A stretch of 64,000 bases of DNA from Streptomyces echinatus (GCF_014203595.1 NZ_JACHJK010000003.1:639564-703563), one strand, 5' to 3'; positions 1 to 7,943 are shown, numbered from the stretch's first letter. Notes: generated from the letters alone by a model not told the origin. A program made the numbers and translations.

Positions 1-112
1 GCCCCCCCCCCGCCCCCCCACCCGGGGGTGCGCCCGGCGGGGGGGGGGGGCCGGGCGGGGGGGGGGGGGGGGGGGGGGGGGTGGGGGCCGCCGCCCCCCC
101 CCCCGCGACGCG
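1..112. repeat. G/C homopolymer low-complexity stretch
   Basis: Long runs of G and of C with almost no A or T fill this stretch, including a run of more than 20 G near 55-81. No coding signal is visible. It is most simply a low-quality contig or read end rather than a biological element. Confidence 0.8.
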
Positions 113-211
113 AATCCGGCAGGGGAACCGGACAGCACCGTGATGTGACGGAGCACGACTACCGATGCCGACTAGGTACGCGTGCTCAGGCCGGTGGCCC
201 GGTACCGGTCA

Positions 212-217
212 TAGCGT
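212..217 (+). promoter_or_regulatory. Possible -10 box of a leaderless promoter
   Basis: TAGCGT lies seven bases upstream of the ATG at 225, and no Shine-Dalgarno sequence is visible between them. This geometry (TANNNT, 6-8 bases, ATG) is what leaderless actinobacterial genes show. No clear -35 box is seen. Confidence 0.4.
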
Positions 218-224
218 GCGGCCC

Positions 225-1253
225 ATGCACATAGACCATGCTGCTCGCGCCTCGGTACCGCGGGCGGGGATCACGGCGGTGGCGTCCTGCCTGCCCGGGA
301 CCGAGCTGACCTCCCGGCACCTCCAGGAGCGGATCACCGAGGCATCCGGGCTGCGGCTGCCGGTACGGATGCTCGAGCGGGCCACCGGTATCTCCTCGCG
401 CCGGGTCGTGGCGGACGGCGAGTACGCCTCCACGCTCGCCACGCGGGCGGCGCGCACCGCACTGGCCCGGGCCGGGCTGTCCCCGTACGACATCGACCTG
501 CTGGTGTTCGCCTCCGCCACGCGGGACGTCGTGGAACCGGCGACCGCGCACATCGTTCAGGCCGAGCTGGGCTCCCGGGCCCACGCCTTGGACGTGACGA
601 ACGCGTGCAACAGCTTCGTCAACGGCATCGACACGGCACGGGCGATGATCCTGGCCGGCCGGGTCCGCCGGGCCCTCGTGGTCACCGGGGAGACCCCGAG
701 CCGGGCGGTGCGCCACGCCCCGTCCGGCCCCGAGCAGCTCCGGGACGGCTTCGCGGGCTACACCTTCGGCGACGCGGGGGCCGCGGTCGTGCTGGAGACG
801 GTGGACCGGGGCGGCATCGTCGACGTGGACACCGAGACGCACTCCGAGCACTGGCGGGTCGGCGGGATCTTCGGCGGGGGGTCGCGCCATCCCCGCGGGG
901 ACGAGCACACGTACTTCCGCGGCGACGGGGCCGAACTGCGGGAGGTCTTCGAGAAGGTCGGCACCTCGGTCCTCGACCGGATGCGGCGGCGCACCGGGCT
1001 CGGCTGGGACGACTTCCGGCACATCCTCGTGCACCAGGTCACCGTGCCGTACCTGGAGCGGTTCGTGGAGCTGACCGGCGTACCCCGGGACCGGCTCGTC
1101 GTCACCGTGCCGGAGCTGGGCAACATGGCCAGCGCCACGCTGGGGGTGCAGCTCGACCGCGTGCACGACGGACTGCGGCCCGGCGACCGGGTGCTGTTCG
1201 TGGGCCTGGGCGGCGGCGTGAGCATCATGACGATGGTCTGGGAGAAGGCATGA
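225..1253 (+). CDS. 3-oxoacyl-ACP synthase III family protein (OleA-like)
   Basis: This is a thiolase-fold condensing enzyme of the KAS III/OleA type, about 342 residues from the ATG at 225, the usual length. The catalytic triad is visible: Cys128 in NACNSF, His270 in LVHQVT and Asn300 in LGNMAS. Such enzymes join two acyl groups by decarboxylative or head-to-head Claisen condensation. An upstream in-frame ATG at 165 would add 20 residues, but the domain starts cleanly at 225, where the upstream sequence suggests leaderless translation. The stop overlaps the next start (ATGA). The co-directional OleC-like ligase and SDR favour an OleA-like role over primary fatty-acid initiation; this is inference. 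Confidence 0.9.
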   Translation: MHIDHAARASVPRAGITAVASCLPGTELTSRHLQERITEASGLRLPVRMLERATGISSRRVVADGEYASTLATRAARTALARAGLSPYDIDLLVFASATRDVVEPATAHIVQAELGSRAHALDVTNACNSFVNGIDTARAMILAGRVRRALVVTGETPSRAVRHAPSGPEQLRDGFAGYTFGDAGAAVVLETVDRGGIVDVDTETHSEHWRVGGIFGGGSRHPRGDEHTYFRGDGAELREVFEKVGTSVLDRMRRRTGLGWDDFRHILVHQVTVPYLERFVELTGVPRDRLVVTVPELGNMASATLGVQLDRVHDGLRPGDRVLFVGLGGGVSIMTMVWEKA

Positions 1254-1990
1254 GCGCCCTGTGGGTGGTGGTGCCCGCCCACCAGGAGGCCGCGCGGCTC
1301 GGCGCGACACTGGACGCGCTGGCGGCCCAGCGGGACAAGGACTTCACACTCGTCGTCGTGGACAACGCCTCCACCGACACCACCGCCGAACAGGCGCGCC
1401 GCTTCGCCCGCCGGGCTCCCTTCCCGGTGCATGTGCTGCGCGAGGAGGAGAAGGGCGTGGGCTGCGCGGTGGACACCGGATTCCGTTACGCCATCGGAAA
1501 CGGCGCGACGCTGCTGGCCCGGACCGACGCCGACTGTCTGCCGCACCCCGGCTGGACGGCCGCGGCACGCGACGCGCTGGCGCGGGGCGCCGGGCTGGTG
1601 TGCGGGCGGATCGAGGCACGGCGCGACGAGCACGGGTCCTGGGGCCGGGCGGTGTTCCGCGGGCTGGTGCGTCTCGCGGCCCTCTTCGGGCGCGTACGTC
1701 CGGCGCACCGGCGCCGGCACGGCTACCTCGCCCCGTACCGGATGCACGCCGGGAACAACATGGCCGTCACCGCCGCGCTGTACGAGGCCGTGGGCGGGAT
1801 GCCCCGCCGCCCCTCCCCCACCGACCGGCTGTTCCTGAACCGGGTGCGCCGCCGGACCAGCGCCGTCGTGCACGCCCGCGACATGATCGTGGAGAACTCC
1901 ACCCGACGGCTGCGCGCCTACGGCCTGCTCGGAACCGCCCGCTGGTACCTCGACAAGGGGCCGGGCCGGCACGGGGAGGACCCCCGCTGA
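1250..1990 (+). CDS. Glycosyltransferase family 2
   Basis: A GT-A fold glycosyltransferase of 246 residues. The N-terminal VVVPAHQEA strand, the VVDNASTD nucleotide-binding segment and a DAD metal-binding motif near residue 90 (ARTDADCLP) are the usual family 2 signatures. It probably transfers a sugar from a nucleotide-sugar donor. The acceptor cannot be read from sequence but may be the product of the neighbouring lipid enzymes. The start overlaps the upstream stop and the stop overlaps the next start (TGATG), so translation is coupled across the cluster. No membrane segment is obvious, so it is likely cytosolic or peripheral. Confidence 0.88.
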   Translation: MSALWVVVPAHQEAARLGATLDALAAQRDKDFTLVVVDNASTDTTAEQARRFARRAPFPVHVLREEEKGVGCAVDTGFRYAIGNGATLLARTDADCLPHPGWTAAARDALARGAGLVCGRIEARRDEHGSWGRAVFRGLVRLAALFGRVRPAHRRRHGYLAPYRMHAGNNMAVTAALYEAVGGMPRRPSPTDRLFLNRVRRRTSAVVHARDMIVENSTRRLRAYGLLGTARWYLDKGPGRHGEDPR

Positions 1991-3474
1991 TGCTCGACAT
2001 CCTCGCCCATGCCCTGCGCGCCCACGCCGGCCGGCCCGCCGTCCTCGGCGCCACCCGGACGGGTACCGCGCGCGTCCAGGCCACGTACGGCGACCTGGCC
2101 GACCTCGCCGACCGCTACGCCGCCGCCCTGCACGCGCGCGGCCTCGGTCCGGGCGGGACCGTCGGGGTCGCCGTGCGGCCCGGGCCCCGGGCGCTGGCCG
2201 TACTGCTCGCCGTGCACCGGCTCGGCGCGCGGGCGGCGGTGCTCGACCCCGGCGCCGGACCGGACGTGCTGCGTGCCCGGCTGGCCCTCGCCCGGCCCGG
2301 GCTCGTCCTCGCCGACGCGGCCGCGCAGGCGGTCGCCGGCTGGGCCCGGCCGCTCGCCCGAAGGGCCCAGCTCGCGCTGCCGGACCTGACGGAGCTGGGA
2401 CCGGTGGTCACGGTCGGGCGGCGGCTGCCCGGCTGCGCGCCCGCCCTGGACGACGGCAGGCGGGCCATGGTCCCGCCGCGACCGGTGGACGAGGACGCGG
2501 ACGCGGTCATCGTCTTCACCTCAGGCACCACGTCCCGGCCGCGCGCGGTGGTGCACACCCGCTCCTCGCTCGCAGCGGGCATGGCCACGGTGGCCGGCCT
2601 CGTCCAGCCGAGGGCGGGCCGGCCGGTGCTGGGCGGCACCTTCTTCGTCCTCGTGCCGTCCCTCGCGAGCGGCGCGCCGGTCGCGCTGCCCGCCCACTCA
2701 CCGCGCGTCCTGGCCCGGCAGTTGCGCGAACTCGCCCCTCAGGCCACCTATCTGACACCGCCGCAGCTGCGGTCGGCGCTGGCGCACGGGGCCCGCTTCA
2801 CGGGCCGGGTGTGGACGGGCTCGGCCCCGGCGAGCGCCGGGCTGCTCACCCGCGTCAAGGAGGCGGGCGCCGAGGAGGCGTGGGGCGTGTACGCGCTGAC
2901 GGAGCTGTTTCCCGCCGCGGCGGTGGAGCAGCGTGCCAAGGCCGCCTACACGGGTGGCGGCGACCTGGTCGGCGCTCCGCTGCCGGGGGTGGCGGCGAAG
3001 GTGGACGCGGCCGGTGAGCTGCTGCTGTCCGGCCCGGCGGCCCGCGACCGCTGCCTGGGCGAGGAGCCGGACCCATGGGTCGCCACCGGTGACCGGGCCC
3101 GGCTGGAGGAAGGACGGATCGTGCTGGAGGGCCGCGCCAAGGACATGGTGCTCAGGCATGCGGAGAACATCTATCCGGGGTTGTACGAGCCCGCGCTGCA
3201 CGTGCCGGGCGTGGAACTGGCGCTGCTGGTGGGCGTACCGGCCGGGGACGGGGACGAGCGGCTGGTCGCCGTCGTGCAGCCGGCGCGGGGAGCCGACCGT
3301 ACGGCGCTGCGGGCGGCGTTGGCCGGACCGCTGCGGCGGATGGGGTCCGCCCGGCCGGACGCGGTGCTGCTCGCCGAGATCCCGCTGTCCGGTCGGTCCC
3401 GCAAGCCCGACCGCCCCGCCACCGCCCGGCTCGCCGCCCGCCGCCTCGCCCGGACGGAAGGGAACCGACGATGA
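1990..3474 (+). CDS. AMP-dependent acyl synthetase/ligase, OleC-like
   Basis: An ANL-superfamily adenylating enzyme of 494 residues. The phosphate-binding loop is FTSGTTSRPRAVVHT near residue 175; WATGDRARLEEGRIVLEGRAK supplies the hinge motif; a C-terminal Lys lies in SGRSRKPDR. OleC homologues convert beta-hydroxy acids to beta-lactones after OleA and OleD action; others make acyl-AMP or acyl-CoA. Its place between an OleA-like condensing enzyme and an SDR remnant suggests the OleC role, which is inference. Start and stop both overlap neighbours (TGATG, ATGA), which shows one operon. A plain fatty-acyl-AMP ligase remains possible. Confidence 0.85.
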   Translation: MLDILAHALRAHAGRPAVLGATRTGTARVQATYGDLADLADRYAAALHARGLGPGGTVGVAVRPGPRALAVLLAVHRLGARAAVLDPGAGPDVLRARLALARPGLVLADAAAQAVAGWARPLARRAQLALPDLTELGPVVTVGRRLPGCAPALDDGRRAMVPPRPVDEDADAVIVFTSGTTSRPRAVVHTRSSLAAGMATVAGLVQPRAGRPVLGGTFFVLVPSLASGAPVALPAHSPRVLARQLRELAPQATYLTPPQLRSALAHGARFTGRVWTGSAPASAGLLTRVKEAGAEEAWGVYALTELFPAAAVEQRAKAAYTGGGDLVGAPLPGVAAKVDAAGELLLSGPAARDRCLGEEPDPWVATGDRARLEEGRIVLEGRAKDMVLRHAENIYPGLYEPALHVPGVELALLVGVPAGDGDERLVAVVQPARGADRTALRAALAGPLRRMGSARPDAVLLAEIPLSGRSRKPDRPATARLAARRLARTEGNRR

Positions 3475-3824
3475 CCGCCCCGGACAGCGGGACGCCGCAG
3501 TTGGTCCTGCACAGCGGCCTGCGCCGACCGCGGGCGTGGACCGCCCGCGGGACACTGCCGTGGAGCCGGAACCGCCGCTGCCGGCCCGCCGACCCGCGGG
3601 AGACACACCATGCCCGCAGGTCCCCGCAGTGCCACCGGAACCGCCGCTGCCGGCCCGCCGGGTCGCGGAAGGCAGACCGTGCCGACAGGTCCCCGCAGTG
3701 CAACCAGGACCGCCGCTGGGGACCCGCCGGGTCGCGGGAGGCAGACCGTGCCCGCAGGTCCCCGCAGTGCCACCAGGACCGCCGCTGCCGGGCCGTCGGT
3801 GGGCGGGAGGTGGGGGTGCGATGA
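3471..3824 (+). CDS. Repeat-bearing 117-residue ORF, possible degenerate operon gene
   Basis: This frame starts with an ATGA overlap with the ligase and ends with an ATGA overlap with the P450, exactly as the real genes around it do, so a gene once sat here. After a short N-terminus (MTAPDSGTPQLVLHSGLR) the product is Arg/Cys-rich and built on a 23-residue repeat encoded by a 69-bp DNA repeat. No known fold is recognisable. All three plus frames are open through the repeat, so coding is not certain. In ole-type clusters an alpha/beta hydrolase (OleB) occupies a comparable place; a truncated OleB replaced by repeats is a guess I cannot test here. Confidence 0.4.
   Translation: MTAPDSGTPQLVLHSGLRRPRAWTARGTLPWSRNRRCRPADPRETHHARRSPQCHRNRRCRPAGSRKADRADRSPQCNQDRRWGPAGSREADRARRSPQCHQDRRCRAVGGREVGVR
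3558..3800. repeat. Tandem 69-bp repeat, about 3.5 copies
   Basis: The phrase GTCCCCGCAGTGC recurs at 3620, 3689 and 3758, exactly 69 bp apart, and the flanking bases repeat with few differences. The unit is 23 codons, so the frame is kept. A partial copy precedes the first full one. Confidence 0.9.
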
Positions 3825-4942
3825 CCACCGCATCCGGGCTCCGGGCGGCGCGCCGGCGTGACCGGCGCGTGTACACCCGCTCCCACCCGGCGCTGTTCGC
3901 GCTGCTCGCCGTCACGCGGCGGCGGGCGGTGGCCCGCCTGGGGGGTGTGGTGCTGGTGCATGACGGCGACGCGTACCGGAACGCTCTCACCCGGGTTCCG
4001 CTGGACCGCGCCGCGCCCGGCACCACCGGCGGCGCCGTCCGCGAACTGTCCGTCGGCGGGGCGCTGTTCGACCAGGAGGGAACGGGTCACCGCTCGGCCC
4101 GGCGCGCCGTCGCCGATGGCCTCGGCCCGGCCGGGCTGGAGCGGCTGCGCCCTGTGTGGCGGGAGGTCCTCGCCCGGCGCCTGGCCCCGCTCGGCGCGGG
4201 CCGCACCGTCGACCTCGTACCGGTGGCCCGCGAACTGGCCGGGGCCACGGTCCGCGCACTCCTGGACGCTCCCGGAACCCCGGAGCGCATCGCCGAGGCC
4301 GCCGCCCGCGCCGCGGCGGCCGCCGTGCGCGACCATCTGCCCGGACCCCGCCGGCCCGGCACCGCCCGGGCGGCCGCGGTGGCGACGGCCCGGCTGGAGG
4401 CCCTGCTCTCGTCGGCTGCGCCGGACGAGGGGCCGGCGCTGCGGGCGATGCTCGCGGTCGCGGCGGTCAACACCACCGTGGCGGCCCTCCCGCGCGCCGC
4501 CGCCTGGTGTGCGGACGCGGCGCTGTGGGACCAGGCCGCCGACGACCGGCTGCGGCCGTCGCTGGTGGGTGAACTGCTGCGCGTGACCGCGCCGTCCCCG
4601 CTGCTGCCGCGCGTGGCGGCGGCCGACGCGGAGCTCGACGGGTGTCCGGTGCGGGCCGGTGACCGGCTGATCCTGGTGGCCCGGCATGCCGCGCGGGCCC
4701 ACGTCGATCCCCCGGACGCCCGCCGGCCCGCGCCGCCGGCCGTGTCCCGGCTCGTCTTCGGCGCCGGGCCCCACGCCTGCCCCGGCGCCCGGCTGGCCCG
4801 CGCCCAACTGGACGACGTCCTGGCCGCTCTGGCGCCGTACCGTCCCGTCGTCGTCCGGGCACGCGTGGACCGGCACGGCGCGCTGCCCGGCTGGCGGTCG
4901 CTGTCCGTCCGTGCCACGCGCGCCCCACAGGAGGGTCGATGA
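3821..4942 (+). CDS. Cytochrome P450
   Basis: The heme-binding motif FGAGPHACPGARLAR lies near the C-terminus, with the axial Cys in place, and a K-helix ExxR-type GELLR is present. At 373 residues it is a little shorter than most bacterial P450s (about 400). The I-helix segment reads AVAAVNTTVA, so the usual acidic residue before Thr is Asn, which may alter proton delivery. The ATG overlaps the previous stop and the stop overlaps the next ATG. It probably oxidises the lipid product of the cluster, using external ferredoxin and reductase; no redox partner gene is nearby. Confidence 0.88.
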   Translation: MTTASGLRAARRRDRRVYTRSHPALFALLAVTRRRAVARLGGVVLVHDGDAYRNALTRVPLDRAAPGTTGGAVRELSVGGALFDQEGTGHRSARRAVADGLGPAGLERLRPVWREVLARRLAPLGAGRTVDLVPVARELAGATVRALLDAPGTPERIAEAAARAAAAAVRDHLPGPRRPGTARAAAVATARLEALLSSAAPDEGPALRAMLAVAAVNTTVAALPRAAAWCADAALWDQAADDRLRPSLVGELLRVTAPSPLLPRVAAADAELDGCPVRAGDRLILVARHAARAHVDPPDARRPAPPAVSRLVFGAGPHACPGARLARAQLDDVLAALAPYRPVVVRARVDRHGALPGWRSLSVRATRAPQEGR

Positions 4943-5382
4943 GCACGATCGCCGTCACCGGTGCGAGCGGCTTCTGCGGGTCCCATGTCGCCGTGGCCGC
5001 CGCGGCCAGTATCCGGCTCAGCCTGACGGCCGTGGAGAACCTCTCCGACGCCTGCCTGGACGCCGCCGGCTGGCCCCCGGGCGCCTACAACATCGCCGAC
5101 CCGGCGCCGTACGACCGGGACCGGGCCGTGCGGGCGGTCCTGCGGGCCCACGGGGTACGGGCCCGGATCCGGCACGTTCCGCCGGCGGTCGCCCGTACCG
5201 CGGCACGGGCCGCCCAGGTGCTGGGCCGACTGCGCCCGGCAACGGAGCCGCCGCTCACCCTCTACGCGGTCGACCAGCTCGCCGGCCCGGTCGTCCTGGA
5301 CGTGTCCAAGGCGGAGTCCCGAGGCTGGACAGCGCGCCGCGTCCTGGCCGACTACACGGCGGCCGTGCCGTCCGTGACGTAG
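4939..5382 (+). pseudogene. NAD-dependent epimerase/dehydratase (OleD-like), internally deleted
   Basis: The N-terminus carries the Rossmann NAD motif GASGFCGSHVA, but the sequence then jumps directly to what reads as the C-terminal third of an extended SDR (from SIRLSLTAVENLSDACLDAA onward). The product is 147 residues instead of about 320. The YxxxK catalytic region, the active-site Ser and most of the cofactor domain are missing, and the frame is kept across the gap. It should be inactive unless the assembly has dropped bases. It is the last member of the coupled cluster and overlaps the P450 stop (ATGA). Confidence 0.75.
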
Positions 5383-5445
5383 GCCTCGCCGGGCCGCGCA
5401 TCGCGGTGGCGGCGGGGGCCGACTGAGCCGACTGCCGACGGAGCA

Positions 5446-5477
5446 CACCCCGGACGGCTGACTCGGCGTCCGGGGTG
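5446..5477 (+). terminator. Intrinsic-type terminator hairpin
   Basis: CACCCCGGACG and CGTCCGGGGTG form a perfect 11-bp stem with a 10-base loop, 64 bp past the last gene of the cluster. No U-tract follows, as is common in Streptomyces. Confidence 0.75.
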
Positions 5478-5513
5478 CGTCGCGTTGTCAGTGCCCCCTG
5501 CGACCGTGAGCAC

Positions 5514-5870
5514 ATGACGCCCACCACCGTGGAAGCCACACCCGACGCGCTGGTCGCGGCGCTGCGCATGCCGGTCTGGAACACCCTCGCCGCACGGGCC
5601 GAAGGCATCCGCCGCGCCCTGCCCCCGCGTCCCGGGACGGCCCGGGAACGCCTTGCCTGGCTGCGGTCCCTGGATCCCGAACAGGCGCGCCACGCCGCGC
5701 TGCTGGACCACTTGGACGCCCTCTGCGGGCACATCAGCGGACGACGTCCCGCGCTCGGATACGCCGCCGACGACTCGCTGCCGGACGCGGCCCTGCAGGA
5801 AGCCGAGGGATTCAACCGGCAGCTCACCGCACTCATCGCCGCCTACCGTGCCGTCCGGCAGAGCGCATGA
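5514..5870 (+). CDS. Hypothetical helical protein, 118 aa
   Basis: A small soluble protein, mostly helical and rich in Ala, Leu and Arg, with no signal peptide or membrane segment. I do not recognise the family. The ATG at 5514 is preferred over an in-frame GTG at 5475 because the earlier start would lie inside the terminator hairpin of the upstream cluster. It stands alone between that terminator and a minus-strand MarR gene. Codon use looks coding, and the product is conserved-looking rather than low complexity. Confidence 0.55.
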   Translation: MTPTTVEATPDALVAALRMPVWNTLAARAEGIRRALPPRPGTARERLAWLRSLDPEQARHAALLDHLDALCGHISGRRPALGYAADDSLPDAALQEAEGFNRQLTALIAAYRAVRQSA

Positions 5871-6016
5871 CTCACCCGCGCCGCCAACTCCCCTGAGCTA
5901 CGCCCGGCCCGACCGGGACGGGACAACGCCGCGGCCCTGCCCTGCCGCGGGCACGCGATACGCGAGAAAAGCACCGAGCCGCCCGGCAACCGGCGCACGC
6001 TGCGGCGCGTCGGCCG

Positions 6017-6550
6017 TCACTGCTCCGCGGTCGTGTCCGGGGAACTCACGGCGGCCTGTACGAGGTTCTGTTCCAGGCGTTCCAGGGTGAGCAGGGCCTC
6101 CGTGCGCTCGTCGTCCGAGAGGCCCGCCGTCGAAATGTCCTCCAGGCGGCTCCAGACCCGCTCGACCTCGCGGCGCAGGGCGTGGCTCGCCGCCGTGGGT
6201 TCGATGAGCGAGGCGCGCTTGTCGGTGGGGTCGGGGCGGCGGCGGACGAACCCGGCCTGTTCCAGGCGCCGGACGGTACGGGTCATGGTGGCGGCGTCGG
6301 AGTCCATCAGGCGCACCAGTTCGGCCTGGCGCCGGGCACCGAGTTCCCACAGGTGCATCATGACCAGCTCCTGGCCCGGATGCAGGCCGATGCGGCGCAG
6401 CAGCTGTCCCGCGAGCATGCGGTGCAGCCGGGCCAGGCGGAAGATCGTATGGCTGATCGGGCCGCTGCCGGCGGCGGCCGGTACCGGGACGGTGGCCTCC
6501 TGCCCCGCTTCCCCTGCACCGCCTGCGGTCTCCGATGCGGACTGCACCAT
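6017..6550 (-). CDS. MarR family transcriptional regulator
   Basis: A 177-residue winged-helix repressor. After a disordered N-terminus of about 30 residues come the dimerisation helix and the wHTH core, with TMTRTVRRLEQAGFVRRRPD as the recognition helix and wing and the typical DPTDKRAS wing sequence. It is divergent to the old yellow enzyme gene at 6801. The 250-bp space between them holds several palindromes, one of them over its own promoter, which suggests autoregulation and control of the flavoenzyme. The likely effector is a small aromatic or electrophilic compound, by analogy with the family. Confidence 0.92.
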   Translation of the reverse strand: MVQSASETAGGAGEAGQEATVPVPAAAGSGPISHTIFRLARLHRMLAGQLLRRIGLHPGQELVMMHLWELGARRQAELVRLMDSDAATMTRTVRRLEQAGFVRRRPDPTDKRASLIEPTAASHALRREVERVWSRLEDISTAGLSDDERTEALLTLERLEQNLVQAAVSSPDTTAEQ

Positions 6551-6585
6551 CTCATCCCTCGCTTTCCTGCCTGGGCAACTTAATA

Positions 6586-6599
6586 CTACCTCGCGGTAG
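6586..6599. promoter_or_regulatory. Palindrome at the MarR gene promoter
   Basis: CTACC-4-GGTAG sits 36 bp upstream of the MarR start and touches a TAGTAT box readable on the minus strand as a -10. This is the position expected of an autoregulatory operator. Confidence 0.5.
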
Positions 6600-6630
6600 C
6601 CGGAGCGACAGCGATCCCCTCATAGCCGTG

Positions 6631-6647
6631 ATAACGGGGCCAGTTAT
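6631..6647. promoter_or_regulatory. Inverted repeat ATAAC-7-GTTAT
   Basis: A five-base-arm dyad in the middle of the divergent intergenic region. It differs from the operators on either side, so a second regulator or a promoter element is possible. Confidence 0.3.
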
Positions 6648-6698
6648 GCCCATGTGACGTGCTCCACATATCCCCCGAGGAATGCAAGCAGGGCTATT

Positions 6699-6735
6699 AC
6701 CTGTTCGGACAGGTGATTTACTTACTCGGACAGGT
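6699..6735. promoter_or_regulatory. Two operator copies 21 bp apart upstream of the OYE gene
   Basis: ACCTGTTCGGACAGGT (6699-6714) is a perfect 6-bp dyad with a TCGG centre. ACTTACTCGGACAGGT (6720-6735) is a second copy with a degenerate left arm. Start-to-start spacing is 21 bp, two helical turns, so two dimers would bind the same DNA face. The pair lies 66 bp upstream of the start at 6801. Confidence 0.65.
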
Positions 6736-6800
6736 AAACGTCCCGGTGGCGGTCCCGGCAGGACCGGGCCCCACAGCAGCACTCATCCCGAGGGAGAGAC

Positions 6801-7871
6801 ATGACCTCCGCATTCGATCCGATCGACCTGAGCGGCAAGCGCCTGACGAACCGCGTCGTCATGGCGCCGATGACCCGCAGTCGCGCCTACGGGCCCGGCG
6901 CGGAGCCGACCGAGATGATGGCGACGTACTACGCGCAGCGCGCGGGCGCCGGGCTGATCGTCACCGAGGGCATCCAGCCTTCCGCGGTCGGACAGGGCTA
7001 CCCCGACACCCCCGGTCTGCACACGACCGGGCAGGTCCGGGCATGGCGGACGGTGACCGACGCCGTGCACCGCGAGGGTGGCGTGATCTTCGCTCAGCTG
7101 ATGCACACCGGCCGGGTCGGCCACCCGAGCCTGCTCCCCGACGGCCTGGTGCCGGTGGCGCCGTCCGCGGTGGCCGCCAAGGGCCAGGTCTTCACCCACG
7201 AGGGGCCGAAGGACTTCGTGACCCCGAAGGAGCTGAGCGAGGCGGACATCCGCCGGACGATCGACGACTTCGCCGCTGCGGCCCGCAACGCGGTCGAGGC
7301 CGGGTTCGACGGTGTGGAGCTGCACGGCGCCAACGGCTATCTGATCCACCAGTTCCTCGCCCCCGACACCAATCGGCGCACCGACGCCTGGGGTGGCGGC
7401 ACCGAGGGCCGGATCCGCTTCGCCGTCGAGGTCGTCACGGCCGTGGCCCAGGCGATCGGCGGCCACCGGGTCGGTCTGCGCATCTCGCCCGGAAACCCGT
7501 ACAACGACATGGCCGAGGACAACCCGGGCGAGGTCTACTCCGCGCTGCTGGACCGGCTCGCCGGCCAGGAACTCGCCTATCTGCACCTGCTGGAAGGGCC
7601 GGACCGTGATCTGACCGCGTCGCTGCGCAAGGTGTGGCCCGGCACGTTCGTCCTCAACCCGTTCACCCACCCCGACGTCACCGGCCCCGACGCGCTGAAG
7701 CTGATCGAGGACGGCAGCGCGGACATGGTCGCCTACGGGGCGCTGTTCCTGGCCAACCCCGACCTGCCCCGGCGGCTCGCCGCCGGCGGTCCGTTCAACA
7801 CCCCGGACCCGTCCACCTTCTACGGCGGCGACCACCGCGGCTACACCGACTACCCCGTCCTCACCGCCTGA
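6801..7871 (+). CDS. Old yellow enzyme family FMN ene-reductase (NemA-like)
   Basis: A 356-residue TIM-barrel flavoprotein. PMTRSRA near the N-terminus, QLMHTGRVGHPS, GFDGVELHGANGYLIHQF, NRRTDAWGG, the FMN-phosphate GLRISPG segment and the late YGALFLANPDL are the family landmarks; the HGAN pair binds the substrate carbonyl. It reduces activated C=C bonds or nitro groups with NAD(P)H. The start has a good GAGGGAG ribosome site. It is followed 72 bp later by a quinone oxidoreductase-type gene in the same direction, so the two probably share the operator-controlled promoter and handle electrophiles or quinones. Confidence 0.95.
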   Translation: MTSAFDPIDLSGKRLTNRVVMAPMTRSRAYGPGAEPTEMMATYYAQRAGAGLIVTEGIQPSAVGQGYPDTPGLHTTGQVRAWRTVTDAVHREGGVIFAQLMHTGRVGHPSLLPDGLVPVAPSAVAAKGQVFTHEGPKDFVTPKELSEADIRRTIDDFAAAARNAVEAGFDGVELHGANGYLIHQFLAPDTNRRTDAWGGGTEGRIRFAVEVVTAVAQAIGGHRVGLRISPGNPYNDMAEDNPGEVYSALLDRLAGQELAYLHLLEGPDRDLTASLRKVWPGTFVLNPFTHPDVTGPDALKLIEDGSADMVAYGALFLANPDLPRRLAAGGPFNTPDPSTFYGGDHRGYTDYPVLTA

Positions 7872-7943
7872 GCGGCCAGGCCGCCGGCGGGGCCGCACCG
7901 TGGGTCAGAGCATGTGCGGCTCCCCTCCACCTGAGAGTTGACG

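Noticed and set aside
186..1310. 374-codon minus-strand frame opposite the KAS III gene
   Set aside because: Composition is His/Arg/Pro-rich, with no motif or ribosome site; the plus strand encodes an intact enzyme with a complete triad.
2933..3820. In-frame N-terminal extension of the P450 through the repeats
   Set aside because: The frame is open, but the extension is antisense-like Arg/Pro sequence over the ligase and repeats. The ATG at 3821 with the ATGA overlap fits the operon pattern.
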